Origin: a virus
Length of the DNA stretch: 30,667 nt
Reading direction: 5' to 3' (one strand)
IMG/VR virus record: IMGVR_UViG_3300008012_000102
Coordinates: 1-30,667 of that record
Every line of letters begins with the position of its first letter. Positions within the stretch are counted from its first letter, which is position 1. The notes beneath the pieces were generated by a model. The model saw only the letters and a program-made list of their open reading frames with translations. It had not been told where the DNA came from and did not search any database. Of this stretch, positions 1-8,920 are shown one piece after another. Both the position numbers and the translations under genes were made by a program.

Positions 1-2034
1 AGTGCTACAAGAAGAAAAGAAATAAGTAATGAAATATATTCTATTCTTCGCAGTGCAATTAATAATGATACAAAAACATTTGATCCTTCTGTAATTCAGA
101 ACATGACTTTGCCGGAACATAAAAAGCAAGCCCTTATTCTTTTAGGTTCTCAAATGAATGAAATGTCTGATACAATGCACAGGGATCAGAATGAGTACGT
201 AAAACGTGAAGGTAAAGGGAAAGAACTTGGCTATATTGATAACTATCTTTTAAGATTTAAATCTCTTGATAAGGTAGCTGTTAAAAAGAATCGTGCAGGT
301 TTTGAAGCAGCCTTACAACAAGAGGCTGGTCTTACTGTAACTCAAGCTAAAGACCTAACTGATCAGATTTTAGATAACCCTGAAATGAATGATCTTAGTT
401 TACTTGACGATGATTTTTCTGTAACTAAAGGTGGTATTGTCCCTACGGCACACAGAGAAAGAACTCTTGGTTTGTCTGAAAAAGATGCCTTTAATGAGTT
501 TATGGAGCAAGACATCTTTGCTAACATGTCTACTGCTGCTAAGTCTGCTGCACGTTTTGTAACACATCGTAAGTACATTGGTAAGAACGGTGAAATCCTA
601 GCAGCACAATTGCAACAGATGGAAAATGAAGGTGTTCCTAGAGAAAAAGTAAATGAAATAGCTATGGGACTTAAGGATTTTCTAGATGCTGAGTCAGGAA
701 ACTATAAACGCCCAACAAGTAAAGATGGCAAGTTAGCAATTGGAATCCAAAAGAACCTTATGTTTGTTACAACAATAGCAACCCTTGGTCTTGCTACAGT
801 AGCTTCTATTGTAGAACTTGCGTTAGCAGGTCGTGCTCTTACGGCAGAACAAATATATGGTCGTAAAGGGGCTACATCTGGTGACACGAGCCTAGCGTCT
901 TTTGGTAAGGAACTAGCAAAGGTTATTTCAGATGCTGTTAGGTTTGCAGGAAACACTGCTGTTCTTAAAGATCCAGGGGTGACCAGCGAGTCACGTGGTC
1001 AAGAACTAATACGCAGTCTTGGTTATTATGAATGGGACGTTGGTGCTGCCACAGTTACTGGTGTTACAGAAATGAACCCAGTGCATGAAAAGTACTATAA
1101 GTTGTTCTTTAAAATGACAGGTCTTACAGGCTGGACAAACATGACCCGCGCTATTCGTGGGTCTATTGCGGCTGATTATATGTTTGATCACACAAAAACT
1201 ATATCTGAAGCTAGAGAAATTGGTGCACCTAAAACTAATGAAGTTCAAGAAGCAGAAGAGGCTTTGAGAAACATCGGTGTAAACGTTGATGATGCTGTAG
1301 AGGTTTATCGTGCAGATCAAAGGGCTGGCCCCAATGAGCTTTTGTCTCCAGAGTTAGAGGCAAAGCGTGAAACCAATATGAGAACTGGTGCGTTTAACTT
1401 TATTAATGATGCTGTTGCATTGCCGACTGTAGCTAATAGACCAATGATCTACCAAGACCCAAGGTTTGCCTTGTTTACACAGTTCCAAGGATTCATTGCT
1501 ACATTTACAGCTAACCACATTCCTAAACTATGGGGTGAGTATGTTAAGCGTGGTACTCCTTCAATGAAGTACAATGCTTTTGCAGTTATGTGCACAATGA
1601 TTATGCTAGGCTTTGCATCTCAATATCTTAAAGACTTAATTAAGTTTGGAGACAGGGATGAAGATGAGCTAAAGACACTTGGTAATCCATACCTTGATAC
1701 AGGTGAGTATGTCCAACGTGGTATACGTGCTTCTGGATTGATGGGTGTTGGAGAACGTGTCTTTGATCAGTTCTTTCCTTTGTATGAACAAAGGTCTGAC
1801 AACGCATTAGAGTGGGCTTGGAATACAGTAAGTGGTGAAGCACCTGCTGCAGGAACAGTCAAACGTGTTGCAAAGACATTAACTAATCTCGGCACTGGTG
1901 ATGTTAGCGGCGCTGCTCAACAAGCAAGTAAGCTGGTTCCGTTTATCGGCATCGTTGGTGGTGCTGAAAGACTTTCAAACTTATACGATTGGGATTATAA
2001 AGGGGAAGAGAATGGCAAAACGTCAAATAATTAA
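1..2034 (+). CDS. Internal virion (ejection) protein, 3' part only
   Basis: The reading frame is open from the first base with no stop, so the true start lies outside the window; about 677 residues are visible, ending in TAA at 2032-2034. Near the middle (coordinates about 750-830) is a long hydrophobic stretch rich in T, A, L, V and I. A second one lies near 1570-1640 and follows a Phe-rich segment (residues such as FTQFQGFIATFTANHIPK). Membrane-active segments in a large late protein just before another large virion protein are typical of podovirus internal core or ejection proteins that help form the DNA channel (family knowledge). No transglycosylase motif is visible in this part; one could lie upstream. 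The next gene starts inside its last 23 bases. The virion role is inferred from position and composition, since no specific catalytic motif was found. Confidence 0.6.
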   Translation, partial: SATRRKEISNEIYSILRSAINNDTKTFDPSVIQNMTLPEHKKQALILLGSQMNEMSDTMHRDQNEYVKREGKGKELGYIDNYLLRFKSLDKVAVKKNRAGFEAALQQEAGLTVTQAKDLTDQILDNPEMNDLSLLDDDFSVTKGGIVPTAHRERTLGLSEKDAFNEFMEQDIFANMSTAAKSAARFVTHRKYIGKNGEILAAQLQQMENEGVPREKVNEIAMGLKDFLDAESGNYKRPTSKDGKLAIGIQKNLMFVTTIATLGLATVASIVELALAGRALTAEQIYGRKGATSGDTSLASFGKELAKVISDAVRFAGNTAVLKDPGVTSESRGQELIRSLGYYEWDVGAATVTGVTEMNPVHEKYYKLFFKMTGLTGWTNMTRAIRGSIAADYMFDHTKTISEAREIGAPKTNEVQEAEEALRNIGVNVDDAVEVYRADQRAGPNELLSPELEAKRETNMRTGAFNFINDAVALPTVANRPMIYQDPRFALFTQFQGFIATFTANHIPKLWGEYVKRGTPSMKYNAFAVMCTMIMLGFASQYLKDLIKFGDRDEDELKTLGNPYLDTGEYVQRGIRASGLMGVGERVFDQFFPLYEQRSDNALEWAWNTVSGEAPAAGTVKRVAKTLTNLGTGDVSGAAQQASKLVPFIGIVGGAERLSNLYDWDYKGEENGKTSNN

Positions 2035-5000
2035 CAGGACTCCTAGTGCTGTAGAGAAACTACAAGAAACTATGGTAACTGCAGCCCCTGAAGTAGATCC
2101 TAATATGGTACAGAAAGAAGGGGAGGCTCCGGTCTCTCCTACTTCTGGAAGTATTTTTGATAGGATTGCTGCACAACCTGTGGCTGAGGCTACACAAGAC
2201 AACGTAGAACAACAAGCAGAGCAAGTAGGTGAACAAGTACAAGAGGCTGTAGCAGAAGGTTCTCCTGTAGCTCCTGAGCTTGCTGCTATTGCAACTGCTG
2301 AGTTAGAGTCCAACCCTAAACGCCTTAATCAAAAACAACTAGAACGGGCTGAAGCAAAAAAGAATATTGTTAAGCCACTTAATGAACGCACTGAAGAAGA
2401 TTCAGGTCAGTGGTTCTTTAATGCTGTTATAGCAGAAGATGCTGCTTCAGATGTAACATCTGGGCCTATGTCAGACGGTGGCCTTGTGGCTCGTGCTAGG
2501 AATTTGTCTAATGGTGTTTATGGTGGTACAGCTTCTCAAGTTCAAGCTGAAATTGAACAAAACGGTAAACCTCCAAATGGGCTGTTTGGTATTGCTGGAT
2601 TAACAGAAGCAGCGACAAACAATGTTGCTCTTAATGTTTTAGAACGTCTTAATGCTGTAGATAGAAATGCTGGTAAACCAACAAGAGATTTCCTTCAAAC
2701 AATGTCTGTTGTTGCTGAAGATACTATTTCACAACTTTCATTTAGTGAGCCAACATCTCTTGATATAAACCCTGGAGAAACTGCTATCAATGATGATGGT
2801 GAAGTTCAAAACGTAACAGAAGAAGAGATAGCCCAATCAACACCCTTTTCAAAAGCTAAAGCCAATCGTGATTTAGGAACACGAATAAGCAGAGAGTTCC
2901 AAAGGTTGCGTAATAAAGCAGAGGGTAGACCAACAGATGAATACCAAGACATAAGTGCAGAAGAAGCCATTGCTCTTGGGGACATGGCAAAAGAGTTATA
3001 CTGGGCAGCAAATAAAACTGTTGATGGTAAGAACTTTCTTGTAAGACAAAAAGCAAATGACGGTCAAGTGTATTTCACTCTGACAAAACACGGTGCCGAT
3101 ATGCTAAAGCAAGGGACAGCTAGACGTAAGCGTATGTTCCCTGGAAAACAAGTAAGAACCCAAAAGAACCCAGGTGTAAAACTTACAGGTGAAGCAGAAA
3201 AGGTTACTCGTAAAGTGTCTTCTAGGGCAGGTCGTCTTACAGGAACTCAAGAGCTTAATCAAGCAATGGCTAATCTAAATAAAGTAGCCAACGTTGTTGA
3301 TCCTCGTAGGCTTAAGATTCTATATCTTACGGCACTTCCTGTGTTACTTGGACAGGCACCCCCTGATACTCTTTATGCATCTCTAAATCATGTTGGTCAA
3401 GATAAACTAAATAAGTTTCTGGCTAAGGCTGCTGCTAAAACAGGAAGCCCAACAGAACAAGAGGCTGCAAACGCAACACAAGAATATAATAATTTAATAA
3501 ATGATTTGGCTCAAGACTTGCGCGGTATTGCCTTAGAGCGTAAGGGGGCTAATTACCTTACATATTATGTTCAAGCATTTAATACTCGTATTGCTCCGCA
3601 ACAGTCTACCCTTGACCCTACAACGTCTAAGACTGCTAGGTTTGTTACTCGTAATGCTAAGCCTTCGTTGGTAGATTCAAAGACAGGAACAGGAAGACGT
3701 ATTGAACGTAACCTTCGACAGATGTACGCTATGCATCTTGTAAAAGGGGCGGGGCCTAAACTTCCATCAGAAAGAGAAAGCATGTTAGAGATTGCTACAC
3801 CACAACTAGTTAAGTGGGGTATATCTTTACGGGCTGCTGTTGATGGTGTTTCTGATTCTAAGATTGAAGAAATATCTCAAGCTATTGAAGATGGGGTTTC
3901 AGTTAATGATCCAAATTTTCCACAGATTCCACAGCTACCTTCTGATTTAGATCCAGAGTTGTTAGAAACAATTAAGAAACAAGGAGAAGATGGACAAGCA
4001 TATATTGATGGTCTTATTGACTTTGCAAATTATTATGAAGTAAAGACTCGTGCTGCTTCGGATAAATTAGCAGGTAGGTCAGACGGTAACTATCAGTTTC
4101 CTTCTTTCTTTAATGCGTATATGGATGGTAAAACCAATGGTCTAGCATCTAATGGTATGCAAATGGGATCTATGTCTGTTGCTCAAAGAACAGGTGTGCT
4201 AAGAAGTCAGAATACTTCTACCATTGATAATAATGAAGACATACGTGACGAGTTAGCAAATCTTTTGTTAGCTAATCTAGATGATGGATTTGATGGGCAT
4301 ACAGGTGAAGTTGGTGATTACTTGCATAACATTGCAACTGAAGTGTTTAGTATTCGTGCATTAAATAAAGCCACTACTATGACGTTTGGTTATGGAAAAG
4401 AGTTGAATTCTTTTAAACGTGACATTCGTGAATACTTAGATCTTATGGAACAAGAAAAAGCAGCAGAAGGATCTAACTATAATGAGGTAGCATTAGCTGT
4501 TGAAGCCCTTACATCTGATACTAAGGATGGAAGAGATGCCTTGGTTGAAATACTTCATGCTAAGTATGTACCATCCCTTGTTCAGGTTCTTGACAAGAGG
4601 GCCTTGCAGTCCCGTAATGTTATGCGGGGAGCAGCTATGCTTCATGCTCTTTCTAATGAGTTGTTTACTATTGAATCTCCTACAGGGACTTCTCTTAATC
4701 TTGGTGGCTCTGCTACTACAGGATACATTGAGGGAGATGCTTACAAGGTTTGGTCTGATGGTAAATATAGCTTAAGAAAGGTAGGACGTTTTGGAGATGA
4801 ACTAACTGCAGCTGCTCCAAGGCTTATGGATGATGTAAGTATCCCTGGAGAGAGGGCATATGGTGGATCTGTACCAGCCCCTGTTCAATCCCTAGATGCT
4901 GCTACGGTTATTCGTACAGCTAGTGGGAAATCTTGGTCTAGGCTTGAAGCAGCCTCTGGTGGTGCTCCATATCTTCATACTATTTATGATGCCTTTAAGG

Positions 5001-5566
5001 TTGATGCTATGGGATATGATGTTGTACTTGAAGAGGTCAATCAAAACTGGTTAGATTTAAACATGCAGTGGTCATATCTTGAAAAGACTTCTGATGCATT
5101 AAACAATCTTAGATCTAAGTTTAATGAAAGATACAGTGGACGAGACCCTAATGATGCTCTTACAGAAAACGAATGGAGTATGGCTGGGTATCTTTTAGAA
5201 CAAACAAAAGAAGATGGAAAATCAACAAGCTCAAACCTTATGAATAAACTTTCTAAGGTGCTTGATCTCCCCGTGGTTGATAAGGATAATAAACTTATTG
5301 AAAAACACCCAGAGGTAGAGGAAGCTACAAAGCGAATTGAAGACGCTATGATTGCTGTTGGTTATAACCCTAAAAGCCCACCCGCACAACCTACTGTGCG
5401 ACACATAAGGGCTTTTGTTCAGGCGTTTAGTAAAGAACTAAACATGCAAGGCAGACTTAATAAGATGATTGCAGAGACTAACAGAGATAAGGCTGCTCTC
5501 AAATCTGAAATAGAAAAGCAGATTGCAGACGGTAACTTTGGTGTGTTTCAATATTACGATCACTAG
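2012..5566 (+). CDS. Putative virion-packaged single-subunit RNA polymerase
   Basis: 1184 residues. The start is ATG 2012, preceded by AGGGGAAGAG and overlapping the previous gene by 23 bases; the frame is open further upstream but that part lacks a ribosome site. The first 120 residues are rich in E, Q and A. T7-superfamily polymerase motifs appear in order. A stretch around residues 522-545 (AFNTRIAPQQSTLDPTTSK) resembles the DxxGR region. Motif A is DGKTNG with Asp705. Motif B is R782xxxK786 with MT and Y794-G795; the R-K-Y spacing of 4 and 8 equals T7 R627-K631-Y639. Motif C is IYDAF with Asp993, having Tyr where T7 has His. A-to-B spacing is 81 (T7 94) and B-to-C 207 (T7 181). Its place at the end of the late virion block, separate from the T7-like polymerase on the other strand, suggests injection with the DNA, as for N4 virion polymerase (family knowledge). 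Polymerase assignment is strong; packaging is inference. Confidence 0.78.
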   Translation: MAKRQIINRTPSAVEKLQETMVTAAPEVDPNMVQKEGEAPVSPTSGSIFDRIAAQPVAEATQDNVEQQAEQVGEQVQEAVAEGSPVAPELAAIATAELESNPKRLNQKQLERAEAKKNIVKPLNERTEEDSGQWFFNAVIAEDAASDVTSGPMSDGGLVARARNLSNGVYGGTASQVQAEIEQNGKPPNGLFGIAGLTEAATNNVALNVLERLNAVDRNAGKPTRDFLQTMSVVAEDTISQLSFSEPTSLDINPGETAINDDGEVQNVTEEEIAQSTPFSKAKANRDLGTRISREFQRLRNKAEGRPTDEYQDISAEEAIALGDMAKELYWAANKTVDGKNFLVRQKANDGQVYFTLTKHGADMLKQGTARRKRMFPGKQVRTQKNPGVKLTGEAEKVTRKVSSRAGRLTGTQELNQAMANLNKVANVVDPRRLKILYLTALPVLLGQAPPDTLYASLNHVGQDKLNKFLAKAAAKTGSPTEQEAANATQEYNNLINDLAQDLRGIALERKGANYLTYYVQAFNTRIAPQQSTLDPTTSKTARFVTRNAKPSLVDSKTGTGRRIERNLRQMYAMHLVKGAGPKLPSERESMLEIATPQLVKWGISLRAAVDGVSDSKIEEISQAIEDGVSVNDPNFPQIPQLPSDLDPELLETIKKQGEDGQAYIDGLIDFANYYEVKTRAASDKLAGRSDGNYQFPSFFNAYMDGKTNGLASNGMQMGSMSVAQRTGVLRSQNTSTIDNNEDIRDELANLLLANLDDGFDGHTGEVGDYLHNIATEVFSIRALNKATTMTFGYGKELNSFKRDIREYLDLMEQEKAAEGSNYNEVALAVEALTSDTKDGRDALVEILHAKYVPSLVQVLDKRALQSRNVMRGAAMLHALSNELFTIESPTGTSLNLGGSATTGYIEGDAYKVWSDGKYSLRKVGRFGDELTAAAPRLMDDVSIPGERAYGGSVPAPVQSLDAATVIRTASGKSWSRLEAASGGAPYLHTIYDAFKVDAMGYDVVLEEVNQNWLDLNMQWSYLEKTSDALNNLRSKFNERYSGRDPNDALTENEWSMAGYLLEQTKEDGKSTSSNLMNKLSKVLDLPVVDKDNKLIEKHPEVEEATKRIEDAMIAVGYNPKSPPAQPTVRHIRAFVQAFSKELNMQGRLNKMIAETNRDKAALKSEIEKQIADGNFGVFQYYDH

Positions 5567-5568
5567 AA

Positions 5569-5624
5569 TAAAAAAAAAATACCCCTACTAGAATCCAATT
5601 AAGGAAACTAGTAGGGGCTTTTTT
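5569..5624. terminator. Bidirectional intrinsic terminator
   Basis: A perfect 10-bp stem pairs CCCCTACTAG (5582-5591) with CTAGTAGGGG (5608-5617). The loop contains a further TCC/GGA pairing. A T-run follows on the plus strand (5619-5624) and an A-run precedes it (5569-5579), which reads as a T-run for minus-strand transcripts. It lies exactly between the convergent late plus operon and early minus operon, so it should stop both. Confidence 0.9.
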
Positions 5625-5871
5625 ATTTAAGCATACCGTTCTTAGCCAGTAGCTCTCTGATGTCACGCTCAGCGTCTTTCTTTATTTGTGCAGCTTGTTC
5701 AGGCTCCATACCGTCTTCTACTGCTCGTTTATAATTATACTGTAGCATGTCTTCGTTAATTTTATTTGAGTATGCAGACTCTGGGTCTAGCCCAAAGGTA
5801 TCTACATACTCCATATCATCTACTGGTGCTCCACGTAGAGCCAAGTAGTTGTACGATTTTTTATCGCTCAT
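5623..5871 (-). CDS. Small hypothetical protein, last gene of the early operon
   Basis: 82 residues, beginning MSDKKSYNYLALRGAP. I chose ATG 5871 because TAAGGAGAAACC lies just before it; the frame is open 12 codons further upstream without a better site. It is charged and probably helical (many E, D, K, Q), with no cysteine pair, signal or membrane segment. Its ribosome site overlaps the last codons of the RNA polymerase gene, so the two are probably co-translated. The stop codon touches the shared terminator. The family is not recognised and no function can be assigned. Confidence 0.75.
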   Translation of the reverse strand: MSDKKSYNYLALRGAPVDDMEYVDTFGLDPESAYSNKINEDMLQYNYKRAVEDGMEPEQAAQIKKDAERDIRELLAKNGMLK

Positions 5872-5881
5872 TGGTTTCTCC

Positions 5882-8200
5882 TTAGGCAAAGAAGTAATCA
5901 GACTCATAGATCTGTGTTACGTCTAGGTCGCCTAGCTCTGGTTGCTCTACGTCAAGGTTAGTAGCATCAGTAATGATGTTTTGTTGTATCAAGTCGTAGT
6001 AATTTTCTTTATCATACATTTCGATAAAGCTTTGTTTAGTCCTCGCTAATAGTGACTCGACATCACATGCATGAGTACTAAAGGAATCATGCACTGCTCC
6101 GAAATCACCATTCCATTCCTCAATAACCAAGGCCATATGGCTTGCGTCTTGGCTGTGGATATAGTTAGGGCTAACCCCGCACATAAATCCGCGAATATCG
6201 GGGGTCTTCGTAGGTACTCTTGCCACATGGTTTACTCCCTTGTGTCCTTTAGATTCAGACTTGTATCCACTTATAGTACCTCTACACTTTCTCGTAGCTG
6301 TAGTAAAGTTTTGATAGACTACATTAAACCCTGATGGGGTTACCCATTTAAGTTCACTTCTACCATTACCGTGTACAAGCTTGCTTTGGTATGATCTAAG
6401 AGTGACTGTAAGTTCATTGAGAAGTTCTATATCCTCATCACTTTTATCTTTCTTAGTGTACAAAGCCTTCTGATCTTTTACTAGTTGTTTGTAGTCAGGA
6501 CCAGCGGGTTTACCATACTTGTCATACTTTGCGTACTCACCTATCTCATACTGGGCTAGCTTTTGTAGGTACGCCATAGTGTGGAGGGGTCCAGGGCAGA
6601 CCATGTTGATTGCCTTGATTAACAGCTTGGCTAGTTTATCACAGTCATCTTGAGTAATCCCGTACTCCACATGAAAGTCTTCGGCCTTACAATCAAAGAA
6701 CATATTTTCAGCGATCTTCTTTGCACCAGCTGAGTATGCTCTAGTCATACTGCCACGTTTAGAGATACCCTTTCGGATATGTTTCATTGGCATTTGATCT
6801 AGTATACCCTTGAGCCTTTCATCAGTTGTTAACTGGTAAAGCTGCTTAGCAGTTTGCACATAGAAGTCATGCTGTATATCTACCGGAATCAGGCCTACAA
6901 GCCTCCCTGTCTGGCTGTCTTTAGAAATAGCACCTAGATGCTGCCAACCATTGTTAGACCCGTCTACGGGCACTGGGAGGTGGCTTATGTGGATTCTGTT
7001 ATCCTTGACTGCTCGTTGGTAATCAAACCATTCTAAGCAACAGGAAAGAAATGACACAGCTTTTTCAGCTATGTTTGCCACAATAGACTTTCTACCCATC
7101 TCAATAATAACTTCCATGTTATCATTAGTCCAGCGCACTCTGTCTTCAAGAGTAAACTTATCAACACTGATAGACTCTAGGTTTTCATCCTTTAGGTATT
7201 TCACATAGTCAGCTTCACACCACTCTGGGATTTCATCAATGTTGTAGCTTTGGTTAAAGCTGTTTGCAGTATGAACCGCTAGCCAGAAGAGTCCGTCCTC
7301 TGTCATAGGCTTACCCCTAGCAAAGGTCATCATTCCACGGGCTAGATCAGAGCCTTGGTAGTTTAAGAAAGACTCTGAGTAGTATAGTCGTCCTCTGTAA
7401 TCTGCTTGCATATACTGATAGAATACGTCTTGATCGTATAGCAGCTTAGCCTTAGTCGTAATAAACCCCCACTCTACTAGCTTACTTCTTCGTTTCATTT
7501 CTTTAGCATCGTTATTCTCTACAGGTGTTGATGATATGAATGAATCCTTGTTAGCTATTAGAGCATCGTATACACGTTGGTTAATTCTCCAGCCTGTACG
7601 TTGAAGTTTATCTACAGAAGTAATCCAAGGTGTTCCTAACATAGGTGTAAACTGTGCGTTGTCCTCTTCAGTCCACTCTTTTATCACAGGTTCTCCGTCT
7701 GCTTGAATGATCTTGGAGATCTTTTCTGGTCTTGATAGAACCGTATGGTTTAGTGCTATCCTTAGCATGGCCTCAGGGATATCTGCTAAGTCAATCCACT
7801 TTGCTGTAGCCGACACAATATAGCTAGTATCCCTTGTTTTAGGATAATAGATATCAATGTAACCACAGTTATAGAACGCTTCTATGAAGAGATCACCTAG
7901 TCTAACATGCATATTCCAGGGTAACCCAGGGGGTTCCCTTTGAATTACACGTGCAATACGTTGACCTATTGCTGTAGATACAGCTGTCAACTGGGCAGTC
8001 CCTGCAGGACTATCTGAGGTATCGTAGGTGAATCTCATTTGTATTGTTTGGAAAGCCACATTAACTAGTCGCGGCATGTCCTCTTTATATTCTTTATACA
8101 ATCTCAGAAGTACACCACCTGAGTTTGCCTTAGGGTTATTTGGATTAACCCTTGAGACTTTATCAACTAGGTACTCTGAGATTTGATCGAATGGATTCAT
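5882..8200 (-). CDS. T7-like DNA-dependent RNA polymerase
   Basis: 772 residues (T7 has 883), single-subunit type. Visible motifs: DYRGRLYY near residue 267, equivalent to T7 DWRGRVY; motif A PVDGSNNGWQHLG with Asp413; motif B RKGISKRGSMTRAYSAG around 476-492; motif C VHDSF with Asp704. The protein ends in YFFA, recalling the FAFA C-terminal foot of T7 polymerase that lies near the active site. It should transcribe phage genes from phage-specific promoters in the host cytoplasm. Start ATG 8200 follows AGAGGATTGT. It lies 15 bases after thyX and is the second-last gene of a long minus operon. That is unusual, because T7 itself places this gene first. Identity is certain at family level. Confidence 0.97.
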   Translation of the reverse strand: MNPFDQISEYLVDKVSRVNPNNPKANSGGVLLRLYKEYKEDMPRLVNVAFQTIQMRFTYDTSDSPAGTAQLTAVSTAIGQRIARVIQREPPGLPWNMHVRLGDLFIEAFYNCGYIDIYYPKTRDTSYIVSATAKWIDLADIPEAMLRIALNHTVLSRPEKISKIIQADGEPVIKEWTEEDNAQFTPMLGTPWITSVDKLQRTGWRINQRVYDALIANKDSFISSTPVENNDAKEMKRRSKLVEWGFITTKAKLLYDQDVFYQYMQADYRGRLYYSESFLNYQGSDLARGMMTFARGKPMTEDGLFWLAVHTANSFNQSYNIDEIPEWCEADYVKYLKDENLESISVDKFTLEDRVRWTNDNMEVIIEMGRKSIVANIAEKAVSFLSCCLEWFDYQRAVKDNRIHISHLPVPVDGSNNGWQHLGAISKDSQTGRLVGLIPVDIQHDFYVQTAKQLYQLTTDERLKGILDQMPMKHIRKGISKRGSMTRAYSAGAKKIAENMFFDCKAEDFHVEYGITQDDCDKLAKLLIKAINMVCPGPLHTMAYLQKLAQYEIGEYAKYDKYGKPAGPDYKQLVKDQKALYTKKDKSDEDIELLNELTVTLRSYQSKLVHGNGRSELKWVTPSGFNVVYQNFTTATRKCRGTISGYKSESKGHKGVNHVARVPTKTPDIRGFMCGVSPNYIHSQDASHMALVIEEWNGDFGAVHDSFSTHACDVESLLARTKQSFIEMYDKENYYDLIQQNIITDATNLDVEQPELGDLDVTQIYESDYFFA

Positions 8201-8215
8201 ACAATCCTCTTTCTG

Positions 8216-8920
8216 TTATGTTAAACACCCCCAGCTTATAGGGGCGATGCCTTCTATACACTCACCAAACTGATTGGCTAGTTCTTGGATTTCTACTTGG
8301 GCATGACTGTCTGTTCGTTGTTTATAAATACGAGCAGCAGCAGCCAGTGATCCTGTTTCTACCCACTCTGTCATCATTGATTGTGGTAGAATCATACGTG
8401 CTTGTTCAGGGCAAATACCTTGAGCTAACATCTTTTCGTAGCATGTGATAGCATTTTCGTGTATCTCTTTTAAGTATTTATTAGGGAAGTATTGAGACTC
8501 AGCATCACCACTAGACCCTTGTTTAGCACCGTCAGTAGGCCTTGCTCTCCATGACTTTGGTTCATAAAACTCTGGTGTTGTGTCTACATATCTTCGTGAT
8601 ACTTCATTACGAGTAATACCTACTATGTGTTTAAACCATTGCCTTGCTACAAAGATAGGTGCCTTTATACGTACTTGATATTGTACTTGACTGAAGGGTG
8701 TCCAATGCCCATGCTCTGCTAAATATTTAATTAGTTTTTTATCTTTAGTATTTAAACGCTTAACAGTGTGAGGTTCGCAAGGAGGACTGTCCTCATCATA
8801 ACCTACTTCAATTGTTTCATATTCAGATCTTTTATTAAAGGAGACTCTAGCAGCATTTACTACTGCTAGGTCACTCCCCATACTATCTATTAGTGTTATT
8901 TCAAACTGTAAAGTAGTCAT
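8216..8920 (-). CDS. thyX: Flavin-dependent thymidylate synthase ThyX
   Basis: 234 residues. It makes dTMP from dUMP using FAD, NADPH and methylene-tetrahydrofolate, supplying thymidine for phage DNA. The signature lies at residues 93-111: RQWFKHIVGITRNEVSRRY. The NExSxRY half (N105, E106, S108, R110, Y111) is intact. The usual RHR half is replaced by KHI/HIV, a variant I associate with phage ThyX enzymes. Start ATG 8920 was chosen because AGGAGG precedes it by five bases; an in-frame TTG one codon earlier is too close to that site. The start overlaps the end of the primase-helicase gene by 20 bases, so translation is likely coupled. It sits between helicase and RNA polymerase in the early operon. 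Confidence 0.95.
   Translation of the reverse strand: MTTLQFEITLIDSMGSDLAVVNAARVSFNKRSEYETIEVGYDEDSPPCEPHTVKRLNTKDKKLIKYLAEHGHWTPFSQVQYQVRIKAPIFVARQWFKHIVGITRNEVSRRYVDTTPEFYEPKSWRARPTDGAKQGSSGDAESQYFPNKYLKEIHENAITCYEKMLAQGICPEQARMILPQSMMTEWVETGSLAAAARIYKQRTDSHAQVEIQELANQFGECIEGIAPISWGCLT

Noticed and set aside
1898-2011. Longer start for the virion polymerase gene (38 more codons)
   Set aside because: It lies wholly inside the upstream gene and has no ribosome site; ATG 2012 has AGGGGAAGAG directly before it.
4500-4775. 91-codon plus ORF inside the virion polymerase gene
   Set aside because: Out-of-frame shadow rich in Leu; no ribosome site, and the host frame carries conserved structure.
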